Positions 1 to 11,837 are shown, counted from the first letter of the stretch. The stretch: DNA of 64,000 bases from Mytilus galloprovincialis (GCF_965363235.1 NC_134850.1:39118602-39182601), one strand, 5' to 3'. Made by a program: numbers and translations. The notes: generated from the letters alone by a model not told the origin.

Positions 1-278
1 CAAGTAGGTCTACATCATTGTTAGCAAACTTAACTCAGTATTGTCATTCATAAATATGTTGGTATTTCTCATTGTGTTTCAGTGCAATTGTGTAATTATT
101 GGATGTTAAAAAGATTGTTTATTTAGTTGCATGGAAAGGACACAAAAGCATGTTTATAGCATTAGGGATGACTTTTTGATCTATAGTTTTGGGGTATGGA
201 AATTTCATAAAACATCCTTGAAAAGTCATGGAAAAGTCATGGAAAAATGGAACTAAAAAGGTGTATGAACCCTGCTAA

Positions 279-567
279 TGATAAAATCTTTCTAATTTTA
301 AAACCAAATTAAACTTTTGACCCCAATTTCACGGTCCACTGAACATAGAAAATGAAAGTGCAAGTTTCAGGTAAAAGTTTTTATCAAGGTAGTTTTTGAT
401 GAAGTTGAAGTCCAATCAACTTGAAACTTAGTACACATGTTCCCTATGGTAGGATCTTTCTAATTTTAATGCCTAATTAGAGATTTTACCCAATTTCACT
501 GTCCATTGAACATGGAAAATGATCATGTGAGTGGGGCATCCGTGTACTTTGGACACATTCTTGTATA
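279..567 (+). repeat. ATGCCCC-type hairpin-headed repeat, 5'-truncated fragment
   Basis: The segment holds one partial and one fuller copy of the module also present at 5640-5834. Shared landmarks are AGTTTTTGATGAAGTTGAAG, the CACGGTCCACTGAACATAG block and the end GGACACATTCTTGT. The hairpin head and the CGTC-rich tract are missing. It lies in the intron upstream of exon 635-711, in the same orientation as the gene. Confidence 0.75.
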
Positions 568-634
568 AGTTTCAAATGACTTTAAATGTTTTTTGCCTAG
601 TTTTTGCTTTAATGAGTTATTTCCTATTCTGTAG

Positions 635-3600
635 ATAGGAGATTACATAGAGAAATTCTTGGTACAAGAGAGAGATATTGAAGATGTGATGAAGGCTGCT
701 AGGAATGGAAAGTAAGATTATTATACAAATACGTATTAATTGCTTAAATAATAGTGGATAAGATTATGATTTTTCAGTGTTTTTCCATGAAATGTTTATG
801 ATGTAAAGATAACTTTTTTTACATACCAGACATGATTGATTTACTATTGAGCTCTGTTTATCATTCTTTCTATCAATGAAATCATGTAATATGGTTTATT
901 TGTCATGACTGAATCTTGTAAAGTTAAATTGGCATTACAGTTTGTTATGTCTATGATATTGGTATGCATGCATTTGTATTAGCATTTGCACATATCATTA
1001 ATAAAAAGTCATGAAATTGAAAATATCAATTGAAGTTTGAAGTAAACATATTTTCTGAAGACTTCTATATTATTTGTTTTAAATTAGTAACTGAGAATTT
1101 TGATTTTAAAGATTGAAGGAGAAGAGAACAGCAGCTTATGAGCTAGCGGCCATGGCAGCTTCAGGAGATGACAACAAGTTCAGGATTGTTGCTGAAGATG
1201 GGTAAGTATAGATGATATATTATCATATTATAACCACTCAAAGTAAACAAATAATCCTTTGGATTCACAACCTCAAATTTTTGGGAAATCTATATAAAAT
1301 TACTGACATTTAGTGATATTGTTATTTGTATGAGTTGTGTTTATTCAACGAAAGGTTAAAGTTTAAATGAGCCACTGCATCAGTTAAATTATGATGGGGA
1401 TTTTTAACGACATTGACTACCCATGAGGATTTTGCACAGTTGGATCAGTTAAATAAATGAATAATAATTATTAAGCTTCTTAATGATCAAAATTAGTGTT
1501 TGTCAAACTCCTACATAGCCATTGAAAATTTTATGATAAAGTGTGTGGTTCAAGATTTTTGAAATTTTATATTTTTGTCTAAGGGTCAAATTGATATTTT
1601 GTCAAAACTTTATGAAAATTAAACAAGCCAAATTAATTTTAGTCAATGTGTTTGGGACCACCTTTTTCTGCAAGTATATGAAATAACTTTGTGAGTAAAT
1701 AATATAATCTAATTAGATATTCTGTTCAACTTCAGTTTCAAAAATCTGTCTAGTATTTTCACTTTCTTGTCCTTTTATTTATGCCATTGTAGACTTGATG
1801 TTCTGTTGTCACTGGCTCTAAGCTCTGATGACTCTACTCAAGAGCATGCTGTAGAGGCTATTGAAGAACTACTCATTATCCCATCAATACAGGTAAGGAT
1901 CATACCAGCAGATAACAGCAGATAAATGTCAACATTTGCATAATCAAAATTACAAAAAGGCGAGACATATCTCTGTGATAACAGTTTATGAGTCTTAATA
2001 ACTGTCCTAAAATGTCATATAATCTAGAAAAATATTCTTAATCTAACTTAAAATAGGGCCACAGTTAGCTAATAAAATATTCAGTGTACCTACTATAATT
2101 TTTTTTTATTTCTTTAATTAGCACTCAATTTTTTTTGATAGGGTGAGGAAAGATCAATGAAAAGACAATAAAACATACAAAATTTTATTATGTATTTCTG
2201 AAACAAATTGTTGCTGTTTCTTGCTTTTAATGATGGAAGTCAATGTTAAACTTGCATATATATTAGTTAGTCACTGAATAGTGTACAATGTGTACATAAG
2301 ATTGAAATAACAAGGTGTGGTATGATTTGGACAAATTATTATGGACCAATTAAAGTTCATTAGTTGATATTTTATTAATATTGTATTGACTTCAATGTTA
2401 CTGCTTTTAGGACAACTTTGTTGAGATGGGTGGAGTTAAGACACTAACTGCCTTACTAAGATCTGAGAATTCCAAAGTGATGCAAGAAGCTGCAAGTGCC
2501 CTTTACACAATTGTGTCTGAGTCTGATGAGCACAATGAGCATAAAGGTTCAAACCAAAGTGCTGTGGTTGCTGATCATGGGTAAATTTTCGTAACAAAAA
2601 AACAAATGAAAATGCTTAAGTTTATGTAGTATTTATAAAACACTGCTTATTTAGTTTAAACAGCCATAAATTTTCGAAACAGAAGTTTAAATAATTGAAA
2701 ATAATGTTCACTACAAACTCATTGGACAGGAACAGGGGAAGAGAGGGAGTAAAAACAAGGTTTATGCTAGGATTTTTTTTGGTACAGATTCTATTCTGAG
2801 AGTGGCAGAGGGGAATTAGAGTAGGAGGGAGGGAAGTGTGCATTATAGGGTTACAGAAGGGGAGTCGGGAATCCTGTGTCTACACTCTCAAATTTCAAGC
2901 ACAAGTACTGTTTATATTTTATGAAAGCTAAAATAGCTGTATTTAATTTATTTTAAGAACCTTTTGTTGCCAGCTTAACAAAAAACTTGGTGTTTCAAAT
3001 ACTTTGATGTAATAAGTTAGCGTTCTTAACTTTAGTTTTGCCTCACATTAAGGTAAAATATTATCCAACCCAGTGTAATTGATGCTTGTTGTCTTTCCAG
3101 CATTGATGACCTGGCCTATGCTTCAAATCAAGGAACAATATACTGTCAGAGAACGGTGGCTAGTATATTCTTAGAACTAGCATTTAACAGAGACATCAGA
3201 GCACAACTGGCTTCAAGAAATATTCCTGGTATGTTATAAAGTACAGAAACTAAATCAAAAAATTAAAAAAAGGAATAGATTGAAAAAATCTTTATACATT
3301 TGTTTAATAGTGATTTGTGTTAGATTAGTTTTTTCTCCAGTCTAATGGCTTATCAGATGTGTATTGGAACTTTACATTTCGCTAGATTAGTTTGGGAAAT
3401 TGTAATAAAATAAGAGTTTAAGAATCAGTGTGATTACAGAGAGAATAATATAAGATTCAAGGGAAATAATTCTAACCTATTTTATTATTTTCATAGTTAA
3501 TTTCTTTGGAATAATATGGATGTCATATTATTATTTCAGCTCAAGCCATGACACATTTGTGTCGTAGTAATGATCCAGAAACACAAAGATATGCCCTACA

Positions 3601-6600
3601 GACACTGGAATTACTTGCAATAGAGAGTTCAGATATGATTTGTGCTCAGGTTTGTCATACTAATGCCACAAAACTTTGTTATTTTATCTATATTTTTTTC
3701 ATTTCTGAGAAATATTTGTTAAAGTTCATTTATTGAATAAATAAAGTTGATTTGAAAAAAAGTATATCATTTCAGACAACCTACACAGTTATTTACTCTC
3801 ATAGTCACACATCATCTTTTTAAAAATCAAATATATAAAAAGAATGCATCGTATGCATGCATGCTTCGTAAATCTCATATTGTTATAAATTGTTCATTAG
3901 AGAGAATTGTATAAGCTTGATTAATTTGTGTGTCATCCCTTTTGCATATTTAAATAAATAATAAAATTGAGAATGGAAATGGGGAATATGTCAAAAGAAC
4001 AACAACCTGACCAACAAGCAGATAACAGTGGATCAACACAGCAAGAAAATCTGGCACCCGGGGGTGGTCCTCAGCTGACCCCTAAATAATAATGTGTCCT
4101 ACTTCAGTGAAAATGGACGTCATATTAAACTCCAAAACATATAAATGTTTTTTGAAACCATATAACTTGAAAATTTGGCATGAATGTATATTTTTAGCTC
4201 ACCTGGCCCAAAGGGCCAAGTGAGCTTTTCTCATCACTTGGCGTCCGGTGTCCGTCGTTGTCGTTGTCGTCGACCGTCGTTAACTTTTACAAAAATCATC
4301 TCCTCTGAAACTACTGGGCCAAATTAAACCAAACTTGGCCACAATCATCATTGGATTATCTAGTTTAAAAATTGTGTCCGGTGACCCGGTCAACCAACCA
4401 AGATGGCCACAATGGCTCAAAATAGAACATAGCGGTAAAATTCAGTTTTTGGCTTATAACTCAAAAACCAAAGCATTAATAGCAAATCTGACAAGGAGTT
4501 AAATTGTTTATCAGGTCAAGATCTATCTGCCTTGAAAATTTCAGATGAATCGAACAACCCGTTGTAGGGTTGCTGCCCCTGAATTGGTAATTTTAAGGAA
4601 ATTTGCTGTTTTTGGTTATTATCTTGAATAATATTATAGATAGAGATAAACAGTGAACAGCAATAATGTTCAGCAAAGTAAGATTTACAAATAAGTCAAC
4701 ACGACCGATATGGTCAGTTGACCCCTTTAGGAGTTATTGCCCTTTATAGTAAATTTTTTACATTTTTCATAAATTTTTGTAGATTTTTAGAAAATATTTT
4801 CCACTGTAATTACCGGGCCAAGTTCATTATAGATAGAGATAATTGTAGCAACAAGAATGTTCGGTAAAGTAAGATCTATAAACACATCACCATCATCAAA
4901 ACATAATTTTGTTATGAATTTATCTGTGTCCATTGTTTAATATGCACATAGACCAAGGTGAGCGACACAGGCTCTTTAGAGCCTCTAGTTTGTGATTAAT
5001 TGTTATTTTATTTAACAGGAAGAGCTTTTGGATATACTGCTTGAATTACCGCTGAAGACAATGGACGAGAAACTGTATCTTATTGCTGGAAAGATTCTGT
5101 TATACTATGCTGAAAATAAAGATGTAAGACTATATATGTATTAACTCTCTAATATACTTTCTCAAATTCTGCTCAAATTTATACCCTTATGTATATATAT
5201 ATTTATTTCCCTGTTTTTTGGGGTCTGACATTTTCATTATTTTAAATTATAATTATATGATCTTAGATATTTGGCTTTTGAAATTTCTGCAACATCTTGA
5301 AAAAAGAAACCACATCTGATAACATTCTGCAAAAAGTCACAACAATTCTATTATAGAAAAGGATGAAAGTCTTTGACAAATTATTGTGTTAACTGAAATA
5401 GAAACATTCTTTAACAAAAATTCTTTGAAATTTTAGTCTTTCATATTTTCAACTTGACACTTTGTAAGATAAGATAATGATTATTATGCCCCACCTACGA
5501 TAGTAGAGGGGCATTATGTTTTCTGGTCTGTGCGTCCGTCTGTTCGTTCGTCCGTCCGTTCGTTCGTCCGTCCGTCCGTTCGTTCGTCCATCTGTTCGTT
5601 CGTCCGTCCGTTCATTCGTCCGTCTGTCCCGCTTCAGGTTAAAGTTTTTGGTCAAGGTAGTTTTTGATGAAGTTGAAGTCCAATCGACTTCAAACTTAGT
5701 ATACATGTTCCCTATGATATGATCTTTTTAATTTTAATGCCAAATTAGAGGATTTACCTCAATTTCACGGTCCACTGAACATAGAAAATGATAGTGCGAG
5801 TGGGGCATTCGTGTACTGGGGACACATTCTTGTTTTATTAAAGTGTCAGATATTGATCTTACAAATAAATGTACCAGTTTATTACACAGAACAGTTAAAA
5901 CAAAGATCAATACCCAGCCTACATAGACTTACAAGACACTAAATTTACAATAGTAAGTAGTGAACCAAATGTAAACAGTTATTTATTTTTTATTAAGTCT
6001 TTAATATCAATATTGAAATAACCAAAATCTTTGAAAGGCTTATATATTATTTTGTATATTTTCAGACTTGTAAGCAGTTAGTAGAGAATCCAAGCTTGAA
6101 GGAATCTTTGACAATCTTTGCCAGGACACAGAATGCTGTATTACAGAAAGTTGTAGCTAAAGTTATATTCTGTACAACAGAACATAAAGGAATCAAGTTA
6201 GTTCTTCTTTATATATCTTATGATCTGTTAGGCATTATTTTGATATATATTGGATGATTCTTTGAACATTTGCTTTGTTGATAATTTTTGCATTTAAAAA
6301 AAAAGATTACTCTTTGTTATTGCAAACCCTTATTAAGTGTCTAATTTGTGATAGAAATTAAAGGGGTTTGGTTCATAATAAAAGCTGAATGAGCTCCACT
6401 GTTTAATATCTGATCCTAAATTTCTTATCATAAATCTTTAGATTAATTTATATGAGGCATTGTTAAGTTATTGAAATGACATTTATAAATACAGGTCAAA
6501 ATCTCTTTGTTATTTCAAACCCGGAAGTGTCTCATTGGTGAGAGAAATTTTTAAGGGGTTGAGCATGAAATCAAAACTGAATGAGCTCCACTGTTTGATA

Positions 6601-7731
6601 GCTTTGGTTATCCTAAATCTCTGATCATAAGTTTAAAGATTATTTAATATGAGGTCTTGTTAAGTTATAGAAATAACTTTTATCATTACAGGTCAAAGGC
6701 TAAACAGATTCGATTGGATAAAGTACTGGGGTACATCAGGGATAATGCAGCTGACAGAGAAGCATGGGATATGGCTGATCAAGGTTGGTTAATTAAGTTC
6801 AAGATTCATGTGGAATCAGCTTAAGCTATATTGAAAGTTTCAAAATTACATATCCGTTTGACAATAGTTTTTTTATACCCCGGCTTTGAAAAAGGAGGGG
6901 GGGAATGTTTTACCTCTGTGTGTCAGTCCATCCGTCACATGAATGTTTTAGTCACATTTGTCTCAGGAACTACAATACAAGGATTACTGAAATTTGGTTT
7001 CAAGGTTTATATAAGTCTGCTATATATACCCTGTGATATGTTTTCAGATTCATCACACGACAACTTCCTGTTAACAGAACACTTGTATTATTTTACACAT
7101 GATAGCCAAGTTGAAAATTTTCGTCACATTTTTCTTAGGAACTACAATACAAGGATTTCTGAAATTTGGTTTTAGTGTTTATATAAGTCAGCTATACCGT
7201 GTGATGCATTTTCAGATTCATCACTTGACAACTTCCTGTTTACCGAACACTTGCATATTTTTATACTATTAAAATTATCCACTTATGGCAGGGGTATCAT
7301 CAAGGAACAAATTTATCAATGTTAAATGTCTTAATGGTCAAAATTCACGAATGCAGTTTTAATGGTTTTTACGTTCTATCTAGATATAGTTTAGAAAAAC
7401 ACCATTGCACTTCATTTGAGAAACAATTTTTTAATATACTGAAATTTCACAAAATTCTTTATAGTGATTGGATTTTAAACAGCCTATAACAAGATAATTT
7501 ATCATTATTATTTGCATAGTAAACTTGAAGGGATAAAAATCATTAATACAATTCCTATTTTTCATTCCCTGTTTAGGTCTACAAGCAATGAATTGTGATG
7601 ATGATAACCTGTCTACTCTACCAACACTCAGTACCCTGGAGAAGCTGAACAAGATGGGATCCAAGGAACAGTTTGGTTCTAAAACCTCACTGGGATCTGA
7701 TGTTAAACCATCTGGTAGTTCATCAGACTGA
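635..7731 (+). CDS. Armadillo-repeat protein, 3' ten exons (5' partial)
   Basis: Ten exons join in one open frame to a TGA at 7729-7731: 635-711, 1112-1201, 1793-1892, 2411-2580, 3101-3228, 3540-3649, 5019-5123, 6066-6196, 6692-6783, 7577-7731. All introns are GT-AG, and the total is 1158 nt, or 385 residues plus stop. Earlier exons lie outside the window, because exon 635 starts at an acceptor with no start codon. The product reads as tandem armadillo/HEAT-type helices, for example DNFVEMGGVKTLTALLRS followed by KVMQEAASALYTIVSE, and later PETQRYALQTLELLAIES. The C-terminal ~45 residues are polar and Ser-rich (PTLSTLEKLNKMGSKEQFG), probably disordered. No enzyme motif, signal peptide or membrane segment is visible. 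Armadillo repeats are generally protein-binding scaffolds; the partner is unknown and I cannot assign an orthologue. Introns carry several sense-oriented hairpin-headed repeats. Confidence 0.85.
3962..4140 (-). mobile_element. Truncated 3' tail of the Penelope-like element
   Basis: The start (AAAATTGAGAATGGAAATGG) is the reverse complement of the extreme 3' end of the RT element at 51375-51404, and similarity continues through the GGGGCCAGCTG-like block. It is a decayed 5'-truncated copy in intron 6 of the armadillo gene, antisense to it. Confidence 0.75.
4196..4990 (+). repeat. AGCTCAC hairpin-headed repeat in intron 6
   Basis: It opens with a stem-loop: AGCTCAC (4196-4202) pairs with GTGAGCT (4220-4226), and inside it GGCCC (4205-4209) pairs with GGGCC (4213-4217). 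A GTCGTT-rich tract follows, then modules with the phrase ACTACTGGGCCAAATTAAAC. The end carries a second perfect stem, GGCTCT (4970-4975) with AGAGCC (4978-4983). I recognise this as a very common bivalve interspersed repeat. No coding capacity is visible. It has the same orientation as the host gene. Confidence 0.85.
5483..5834 (+). repeat. ATGCCCC hairpin-headed repeat with CGTC minisatellite, intron 7
   Basis: The stem ATGCCCC (5486-5492) pairs with GGGGCAT (5508-5514). A (CGTCCGTT)n tract at about 5530-5630 follows, then a ~200-bp module ending GGACACATTCTTGT. The tract creates overlapping spurious open frames on both strands (Arg-Thr-Asp-Gly repeats on -, Val-Arg-Pro-Ser on +). Same orientation as the host gene. 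Confidence 0.85.
6305..6691 (+). repeat. Tandem duplication inside intron 8 including a second splice-acceptor copy
   Basis: Two units of about 195 bp lie head to tail. Shared landmarks are TCTTTGTTAT (6311 and 6504), GAATGAGCTCCACTGTTT, and a 3' end reading TACAGGTCAAA. The second unit's end is the real acceptor of exon 6692-6783. The first unit's end (AG at 6493-6494) is a duplicate acceptor followed by the same first exon bases GTCAAA. Confidence 0.8.
6875..7310 (+). repeat. ATACCCC hairpin-headed repeat, intron 9
   Basis: It opens with TTTTATACCCCGG followed by a G-run (6897-6903) and a short GTCAGTCCATCCGTC tract. Two tandem modules ~171 bp apart follow, each containing AGGAACTACAATACAAGGAT (first module near 6965, second near 7138). 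It closes near GGGGTAT at 7291-7297, the complement of the opening ATACCCC. Same orientation as the host gene. No coding capacity. Confidence 0.8.
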
Positions 7732-8150
7732 ACACTTAACATTTATACTTATATTTTAGCAATAGACTGTGATTATTCTCTCTTCTTTTGCAATCAAATA
7801 TTTTGTCCTTGACATTTGTTTTGTTATCTGTATTTACTCCATATCTTATTTCAAACCTCTGTTTAGATAAAGTTCAGGTTTTTATTTTAAGAATTAAGAT
7901 TTACACATTATCTATACTTTGTTAACACATGAATATTTTTTTCTAATTTGTGGAGAAGATATAAATCAGATCAATATATATATTAACTGTAATAAATATT
8001 GTAAATTTTGTGACAAGTTAAAAAAATTTTTTTTTTTACGATATTTAAAGTTATGGCTTTTTGATATCATTTGTATTTTTTTAATTTTTTTAGTAGATAC
8101 TAACATATTAATTTGATTAAAATAAAATCTGGTAATTGTATATAATTATT
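7732..8150 (+). other. Probable 3' UTR of the armadillo-repeat gene
   Basis: This AT-rich sequence has no open frame of note. Two canonical AATAAA hexamers, at 7991-7996 and 8121-8126, fit a 3' UTR of about 280-420 nt. The GTCGAGC repeat begins 25 bp after the second hexamer, so the transcript may end just before it or run into it. No transcript data were available to choose. Confidence 0.45.
8121..8126 (+). terminator. Candidate polyadenylation signal AATAAA
   Basis: An exact AATAAA 390 bp after the stop codon of the armadillo gene; an alternative lies at 7991-7996. The hexamer is common by chance in AT-rich DNA, so this rests on position alone. Confidence 0.35.
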
Positions 8151-9228
8151 GTCGAGCCTGCAACTTTTGTTGCAGAAAGCTCGACATAGGGATAGTGATC
8201 CGGCGGCGGCGGTGTTAGCTCACTTCTTAAAAGCTATTTATTTTAGAAGGTGGAAGACCTGGATGCTTCATATTTTGAATATAGATGCCTCATGTTACAA
8301 AGTTTCCGTCAGTCACATGTCCAATGTCCTTGACCTCATTTTCATGGTTCAGTGACCACTTGAAAAAAAAATTCAGAATTTTTGTAACGTTGATTTCTCT
8401 CTTATTATAAGTAATAGGATAACTATATTTGGTATGTGCGTACCTTGCAAGGTCCTCATGCTCGTCAGACAGTTTTCACTTGACCTCGACCTCATTTCAT
8501 GGATCAGTGAACAAGGTTAAGTTTTGGTGGTCAAGTCCATATCTCAGATACTATAAGCAATAGGGCTAGTATATTTGGTGTATGGAAGGACTGGAAGGTG
8601 TACATGTCCAACTGGCAGGTGTCATCTGACCTTGACCTCATTTTCATGGTTCAGTGGTTATAGTTAAGTTTTTGTGTTTTGGTCTGTTTTTCTCATACTT
8701 TATGCAATAGGTCTACTATATTTGTTGTATGGAATGATTGTAAGGTGTACATGTCTAGCGGGCAGATATCATCTGACCTTGACCTCATTTTCATGGTTCA
8801 GTGGTCAAAGTTAAGTTTTAAAGTTTTGATCTTTTTATCTAATATTATATGCCAAAGGTCAACTATATTTGGTGTATGGAAATATATTATGATCTATATG
8901 TCAGTCCCGCAGGTTTTATTTGACCATGACCTCAATTGCACGGTTCATTGGACAGTGTTAAGTTTTTGTGTTTTGGTCTATTTTTCTTAAACTATAAGTA
9001 ATAGGTCAACTATATTTGTTGTATGGAAGCATTGTTAGCTGTACATGTCTGCCTGGCATGGTTTATCCGACCTTGACCTCATTTTCATGGTTCATTGGTC
9101 TTTGTTTAAATATCTTGTTTAATGTTAAGTTTATGTGACAGTTGTAATAACGCTTTATACTTAGGACTTTCAACATAATATCAATGATTAGTAAAGAAGG
9201 CGAGACATTTCAGTGTGTGCACTCTTGT
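8151..9228 (+). repeat. GTCGAGC hairpin-headed repeat with ~147-bp tandem modules, copy 1
   Basis: The head is a perfect two-part stem: GTCGAGC (8151-8157) with GCTCGAC (8179-8185), and CTGCAAC (8158-8164) with GTTGCAG (8169-8175). A CGG-rich tract (GGCGGCGGCGG) follows, then about six modules whose landmark TGACCTTGACCTC (or a variant) recurs near 8326, 8479, 8625, 8773, 8920 and 9067, so the period is about 147 bp. It ends GTGTGCACTCTTGT. No protein is encoded. Other copies lie at 19387-20460 and, reversed, at 52194-53141. Confidence 0.9.
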
Positions 9229-11095
9229 ACTTTAAGTTTAATTATAAGTGAATAATTTGTTGAAAATTTAAGTTTTTTATCTTAATTTATGCTATGTCTC
9301 ATTCCGTCCACTTTTAAGCCTGTTGTGATATACTTGTCTTCATCTATTATTTTTCGTTAAGATTGATCATGTTCAATTAGGTACATTAATGAGTGGAAAA
9401 AATCATGTAAATGAATTCTATACTTTTTTTTTATTAAGTGCAATATTATTAAATGATAAACAAAAGACAAAATACAGTATGTGAGTTTCGTATATCAATT
9501 ATATTAGACAGAAGCTGTTGATCAGCCTTTATATTGTAAGTTCTGAAATATTTTTGAATATGAAAATAACTTCTTGCTGTTAAAAATATTTTATATGTCA
9601 GTTTGAATGGAATATTTCAATACCAGTTTTCTCCTATTCTGTGATATCCAAGATAAAAAAATTTGTCTTTAATTACAGAACTTTAATACTTTGTACATAT
9701 ATTATAAAATTTATTTGAAAAGACTTGCTTTAACTACAGTTTACCATTGACTAGGATATTTAGTCATCATTTTTCAAGTAAAATTTGAAGATTTCTTTTT
9801 CCTCAACCTGAATATGTTAAATATTTTAAAGGAGTACACTTGAAATAAGGGAGATAACTCATTTATTGCAGTATCACAAAGTCACAGAAATGACTCATAA
9901 ATGAAAAATAAAATAACATCTATTTCAGGTTAATACTTGCAAGATTTTTTTTATAGATTGACAAAACTTTTAAGGCATTCTATCAACATTTAATTATAAA
10001 GAAATCTATTGAATTATATATACTGGTATTTATTCTGAATAAATTATGGGGATTTTTTTTCTTGGTATTGGAAATTTCTTATTAAGGATGTTCACTGCTG
10101 AAAATTTTATTATTTGATGTATAGAGGACAGAACTTTGTTCTTAAAATCTCAATATGGGCACAGAATTAAGCCGTGAAATTTTAATCTGATTATCTTTGA
10201 ATCACATGTTTTTGTATAACAAGGAAATACCTGATCAGTTACCAATTTGTAATATATATATATATTTTTTATTTTATATAATTAGATTATTAATTTTTTC
10301 ACATTTTATTGGACCCTTGGAAGGCTGGACCTCCATATTGTTATTTTTATTATATTGAATAAATTCCAATAACCAAATCAAAAGATTTTATTATTGAAAT
10401 AATTAAGTATGAGAAATATCATTAGCCTGCTATTCAATCACACTCTGACAATAAGAAATGCCCAAACTATTTTGTTTTTTCCCCTTTGATAAGCTTTGCT
10501 GTGTTAATGTTACAATCAGTATAGAATTACTTGATTGTCAGGTATTGATGTCTTTCCTCTGCCTCATCAAAGTCTCAATAAGTTTGAAAATATTTAAACT
10601 ATGTGGTACGTCTTTCTTTGGCTTCATTACAGTCACACGTTAGTTTCATTTATAAAGCCACAAAAGTATGAAATTTCCCAATTGTGTGTGTCCCTTCTTC
10701 TCATTAAAGTCACAGGGGCCAGTTTAGGGGCCAGCTAAAGCATGCCTCTGGATGCAGGAGTTTCTAGCTGCATTGAAGACCCATTGATGGCTGTTGTCTG
10801 CTATTTGGTCGGGTTGTTGGCTCTTTGACACATTCCTTATTTCCATTCTTAATTTTACAATTGGTCAAATTTCCTATTTGTCTAGGTTGTCTTTGTGACT
10901 TCGCTATGCCATCATGATAGTATTTCTAATATATTTCCAATGCTTATGATGGTTTAGGAATTTTTTTTTGCTCCTACTGATCATGCAAAGTTTGAGATGT
11001 AGTTTCAGAAAGCAGAAAAAGATAGCATACAAGCATCTATACACTTGGCAACAAATGATAGAAATTGTAGGAAGAAATCAAAAGCTATATCCAAA
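9229..11095. other. Intergenic, no gene seen
   Basis: AT-rich DNA between the convergent armadillo and ICMT genes. Apart from a short Penelope-like tail fragment near 10723-10858 I see no exon, RNA gene or structured repeat. Confidence 0.5.
10723..10858 (+). mobile_element. Truncated 3' tail of the Penelope-like element
   Basis: It matches the last ~135 bp of the RT element at 51269-51404: GGGGCCAGCT, TTTGGTCGGGTTGTTG, CTCTTTGACACATTCC, CATTCTTAATTTTA. It shows several substitutions, so it is an old copy. Confidence 0.8.
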
Positions 11096-11480
11096 CCCCA
11101 AGACAAATTTGGGGAGTATATAGGAATCAACCTGTCTGTCAATCTGTCCCTGTCCAACATGTTAAAGGGGAGATAATTGAATTATAAAATATTGTCTCGT
11201 AAGTGCAACTCCTCCAATACAGACAGTGATGAAAAGTTACACAGATCATAGTAAAAACACTACCAGGGATGTGCATATCAATCCTTGTGGAACATGTTAA
11301 AGAGAAGACAATTGACTTTTTATTTCAATGCTGCAATACATGGTAACGGCTCTCGTAAGCACAACTCCTAAACAGCTAAAACTATGTTGTGAGGTCTTAG
11401 TCTAGAATATAATTGCATGTCTGATATTATCTGACTGCATAGTTTGGTATCATGGAACTATAAGAAAATACTCTGGATAA
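11096..11480 (+). repeat. CCCCAA hairpin-headed repeat
   Basis: A short stem, CCCCAA (11096-11101) with TTGGGG (11109-11114), is followed by a CTGTCTGTC/CTGTCC tract. Two related modules come next, each with ACATGTTAAAG, ATTGA and CTCGTAAGYRCAACTCCT. The layout matches the other hairpin-headed families. The 3' limit is uncertain. Confidence 0.55.
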
Positions 11481-11837
11481 TAAACAAAGAATATCTTCAT
11501 TTTTTTTAATCATTAATACCCCAAACATAACATTAAACAGAATGAGCAATCAAACATGTATATACACTTTCTTTTATAAACAGATGTTCTTGTAGACTAT
11601 CATATACTACATGAAAAAATATATTTACTTTCTTACAATGTAACTTTCATCAGTAAGTACACTTGTTATCTAGTTTAGTGTTATCAAACAAAAACACATC
11701 TGTCCTTTATTTTAATTTGTAATATGGCAGTGTGAGTAGAATAAATAGAATAATTGTCACAAGTAATAAGAATAGATTAGGTCATCTGTCTGTCACAACA
11801 AATGTAATGTTTCTCTTTAAGGTATAATAATTTAATG

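Noticed and set aside
5449..5722. Overlapping open frames on both strands rich in Arg-Thr-Asp-Gly or Val-Arg-Pro-Ser
   Set aside because: They are translations of the CGTC/CGTT minisatellite inside an intronic repeat. There is no protein signature.
8679..8990. 103-codon frame with internally repeated VWNDCKVYMS-like phrases
   Set aside because: The apparent protein repeat simply mirrors the ~147-bp DNA module (147 is divisible by 3). Copies elsewhere are not kept open.
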